Source: Planctomycetota bacterium | Lineage (GTDB): Bacteria > Planctomycetota > Planctomycetia > Gemmatales > Gemmataceae | Assembly: GCA_016200155.1 (NCBI GenBank) | Contig: JACQFG010000052.1 | Location: 1-14,227 of the forward strand | Reading direction: 5' to 3' | Length of the DNA: 14,227 nucleotides | In this document: positions 12,622-14,227 of the stretch, piece by piece | How the letters are laid out: each line of letters starts with the position of its first letter | Numbering within the stretch: the first letter of the stretch is position 1 | Translations under genes and position numbers: made by a program | Notes under the pieces: generated by a model | The model's database searches: none | Told to the model about the DNA's origin: nothing | Seen by the model: the letters and a program-made list of their open reading frames with translations, nothing else

Positions 12622-13257
12622 ATGATCGTCGAAACTCATCCTCTGCTCGATGCACGCGTCTTCACGACGACGTTTCCGCGACCACTCGGCGAAATGCCGA
12701 CGCCGCCGGAGACCTTCGCGCTGCTGTCGTTGCAAGCCGACGCGCCGTTGAAGAGCGATGACGGCGTGCGCGACGCGGTGCGGGCGATGCTGCGGCACGG
12801 CGGCTTCAAACCCGCGGGACGCAGCAAACCGGCGTCGGAGTACCTCGTGCGCGCCGTCGGCGACGGGGCGCTGGCGTCGATCAACGCGGCCGTGGGCGTG
12901 TGCAACATTGTGTCGCTGCACAGCGGTATGCCGATCAGCGTCGTCGACCTGGCCAAGGCGAAACCGCCATTTCGCATTGCGATTGCGCCGGCCGGCGCGT
13001 CCTACGTGTTCAACGCCTCGGGGCAGGCGATCGACCTCGCCGGTTTGGTGTGCCTGTGCGATGCCGACGGCCCGTGCGGCAACGCCGTGAAGGACGCCCA
13101 GCGCACCAAGACCGACGCGAACACGACGCAGACCTTGACCGTCATCTGGGGCACGCAGGCGCTGCCCGGGCGAGCGATCCAGGCCGAGACGTGGTATCGA
13201 CAATTGCTTCATCAACTCGGCGCGGTTACAATGGACGTGGAAGAGGATCCGAAGTGA
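12622..13257 (+). CDS. Stand-alone B3/B4 domain protein (PheRS beta-subunit-related)
   Basis: A 211-residue protein that matches the B3/B4 domain of the phenylalanyl-tRNA synthetase beta subunit, the domain that hydrolyses misacylated Tyr-tRNA-Phe. Typical parts are GGFKPAGRSKPASEYLVRAV, then ASINAAVGVCNIVSLHSGMPISVVDLAK, VFNASGQAIDLAGLVCLCDADGPCGNAVKDAQRTKT and TQTLTVIWG. No synthetase core, anticodon-binding or other tRNA-binding domain is attached. Free-standing members exist widely and are usually named phenylalanine--tRNA ligase beta-subunit-related protein; a trans-editing role is plausible but not shown by the sequence. The ATG at 12622 is chosen because the upstream extension to 12577 would be encoded by the intergenic repeat. 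The RBS is weak. Confidence 0.82.
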   Translation: MIVETHPLLDARVFTTTFPRPLGEMPTPPETFALLSLQADAPLKSDDGVRDAVRAMLRHGGFKPAGRSKPASEYLVRAVGDGALASINAAVGVCNIVSLHSGMPISVVDLAKAKPPFRIAIAPAGASYVFNASGQAIDLAGLVCLCDADGPCGNAVKDAQRTKTDANTTQTLTVIWGTQALPGRAIQAETWYRQLLHQLGAVTMDVEEDPK

Positions 13258-13268
13258 GGAACAACACG

Positions 13269-13826
13269 ATGGCTACCGCAGAACTATCGCAACGACTCAT
13301 CACCGCCGAGGAATTCCTGTTGATGGACGACGGCGTTCCCAGCGAACTCGTGCGTGGAAGGATCGTGACCATGAATGTGCCTGCGCCTCGCCATGGTTAT
13401 TTCTGTGCCCGCATCGTTCGTTTCGTCGGCAACTTTGCGGATGACCACGACCAGGGCCGAGTGATGAGCAATGATTCCGGCGTCGTCACGGAGCGCGATC
13501 CCGACAGTGTGCGTGGGCCGGACGTGAGCTTCTATAGCTACAAGCGCTTGCCGAAAGGCCCCATTCCGGCAGGATATCTCGATGTCGCCCCGGACGCCGC
13601 CTTTGAGGTCCGCTCGCCCAGTGATCGCTGGACGGAGACGTTCGCAAGAGTGAACGAGCTTCTCAACGCCGGCGTGCAGGTGGTGTGCGTGCTCGATCCG
13701 CGCACGGAATCGCTCACCGTTTGCAACAACGAGGGGCCACCGAATGTCTTGTACAAAGGCGACATCCTCACGCTTCCCGATATCTTGCCCGGCTTCGAGT
13801 TGCCAATCGCAAAATTGTTCGAGTGA
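13269..13826 (+). CDS. Uma2 family (DUF820) nuclease-like protein
   Basis: A 185-residue protein of the Uma2 family, which has a PD-(D/E)XK nuclease fold and is greatly expanded in cyanobacteria and planctomycetes; its cellular role is not established. It starts with LITAEEFLLMDDGVPSELVRGRIVTM, then has the P-[RH]-H-x6-I-V segment, RGPDVSFYS (D85), and FEVRSPSDRW (E113), followed by LLNAGVQVVCVLDPRTESLTV and DILPGFELPIAKLF. The Lys commonly found in the helix after SPSDRW is Arg (R127), so nuclease activity may be altered. GAGG at 13256-13259, overlapping the previous stop codon, is 9 nt before the ATG. It sits 11 nt after the B3/B4 gene and is likely co-transcribed. Confidence 0.85.
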   Translation: MATAELSQRLITAEEFLLMDDGVPSELVRGRIVTMNVPAPRHGYFCARIVRFVGNFADDHDQGRVMSNDSGVVTERDPDSVRGPDVSFYSYKRLPKGPIPAGYLDVAPDAAFEVRSPSDRWTETFARVNELLNAGVQVVCVLDPRTESLTVCNNEGPPNVLYKGDILTLPDILPGFELPIAKLFE

Positions 13827-13839
13827 GATCACCGATCTC
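13825..13839. repeat. Small hairpin just before queG start
   Basis: GAGATC (13825-13830) and GATCTC (13834-13839) form a perfect 6-bp stem with an ACC loop. It begins inside the Uma2 stop codon and ends 1 nt before the queG ATG, where an RBS would be expected. No RBS is visible, so the hairpin may affect initiation. Confidence 0.35.
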
Positions 13840-13840
13840 G

Positions 13841-14227
13841 ATGATTCCCGTGCAAACCCATATCAAAGAACACGCTCACGCACTCGGTTTCGAGCTTGCC
13901 GGCATCGCTCCCGCGGCCGACGCCGACGGCTTTGCTCATCTGCAGGACTGGCTCGCACAAGGTTTCGCCGGCGAGATGGACTACTTGACGCGCCACGCCG
14001 AGGCGCATCGCCATCCAGAATCGATCCTGCCAAACGTGCGCTCTGTGGTCATGGTCGGCATCAACTACAAGCCTGCGAACTCAGTACTCAGCACTCAGAA
14101 CTCAGTACTCTCCGGCCGCGTCTCCTGTTACGCCGGCGGGCTTGATTATCACGACGTCCTGCGCCAGAAGCTGAAGTCGCTGCTCGGCTGGATTCAAGAG
14201 CAGGTTCCCGGCACGCATGGCCGGGCG
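13841..14227 (+). CDS. queG: Epoxyqueuosine reductase QueG, N-terminal part (cut by window edge)
   Basis: An open frame of 129 codons from the ATG at 13841 to the window end. It reads HALGFELAGIAPAADADGFAHLQDWL, then GFAGEMDYL, the R-H-P-E-SILPNVRSVVMVGINYKP strand and CYAGGLDYHDVLRQKL. This is the N-terminal domain of QueG, the cobalamin- and Fe-S-dependent reductase for the last step of queuosine synthesis in tRNA anticodons. The Fe-S cluster cysteines lie beyond the window. Between NYKPA and GRVSCYAGG, a loop that is variable in the family, residues NSVLSTQNSVLS are encoded by an array of the heptamer ACTCAGN. No clear RBS precedes the ATG. Confidence 0.85.
   Translation, partial: MIPVQTHIKEHAHALGFELAGIAPAADADGFAHLQDWLAQGFAGEMDYLTRHAEAHRHPESILPNVRSVVMVGINYKPANSVLSTQNSVLSGRVSCYAGGLDYHDVLRQKLKSLLGWIQEQVPGTHGRA
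14079..14110 (+). repeat. ACTCAGN heptamer array inside queG
   Basis: Four tandem heptamers, ACTCAGT, ACTCAGC, ACTCAGA and ACTCAGT, followed by a partial unit ACTC, total 32 nt. As 3 x 7 nt equals 7 codons, the protein shows a 7-residue period (NSVLSTQ, then NSVLS). The array lies in a surface-loop position of QueG, with none of the GC-rich codon bias of its surroundings. Confidence 0.85.

Noticed and set aside
14079..14110. CRISPR-like array
   Set aside because: Units are 7 nt, directly adjacent, with no spacers; it is a simple tandem repeat within a gene.

Overview
The window looks like chromosomal DNA of a planctomycete. The DNA is GC-rich, roughly 60% by eye. The gene content fits: a secreted two-domain DUF1080 protein, a DUF4058 protein, a Uma2 protein, a secreted TIM-barrel-like protein, a very large secreted repeat protein, and many short palindromic repeats between and even inside genes. 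This placement is an inference from gene families and was not tested by search. No phage, transposase, plasmid or CRISPR genes are visible.

Left part (1-1371): on the minus strand lie the N-terminal end of a DUF4058 gene, whose promoter is flanked by identical CGCCGGCG palindromes, and an ABC-transporter ATPase with no permease beside it. A divergent region with a GC-rich hairpin separates these from the next gene. Centre-left (1372-5907): one 1511-residue exported protein built from about fifteen copies of a beta-beta-alpha module, ending in a TPR-like stretch. Two of its units are recent tandem duplicates, and an exactly 60-nt palindromic element is inserted in frame near its 3' part.

Centre (5908-9816): a hicBA toxin-antitoxin pair follows, in antitoxin-first order, behind its own TATAAT box. 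Then comes a tight four-gene cluster behind a good promoter: a fold-type III PLP enzyme of the D-threonine aldolase/D-serine dehydratase family, a KDPG/KHG-type aldolase, a stand-alone NAD(P)H-hydrate epimerase and a single-domain response regulator. tRNA-Phe(GAA) comes next, with its own promoter overlapping the regulator's stop codon and a terminator just after it. The space up to the convergent DUF1080 gene is a cluster of hairpins.

Right part (9817-14227): DUF1080 (minus strand) is divergent from a retropepsin-like aspartic protease gene, which is followed by a secreted glycoside-hydrolase-like protein, a stand-alone B3/B4 (PheRS-beta editing-like) protein, a Uma2 protein and the start of queG. 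queG carries an array of the heptamer ACTCAGN inside its reading frame.

No complete new defence or mobile system is evident. The strongest unusual signals are repeat elements living inside protein-coding genes (4837-4896 and 14079-14110), the unrecognised giant repeat protein, and the shared hairpin arms around tRNA-Phe.
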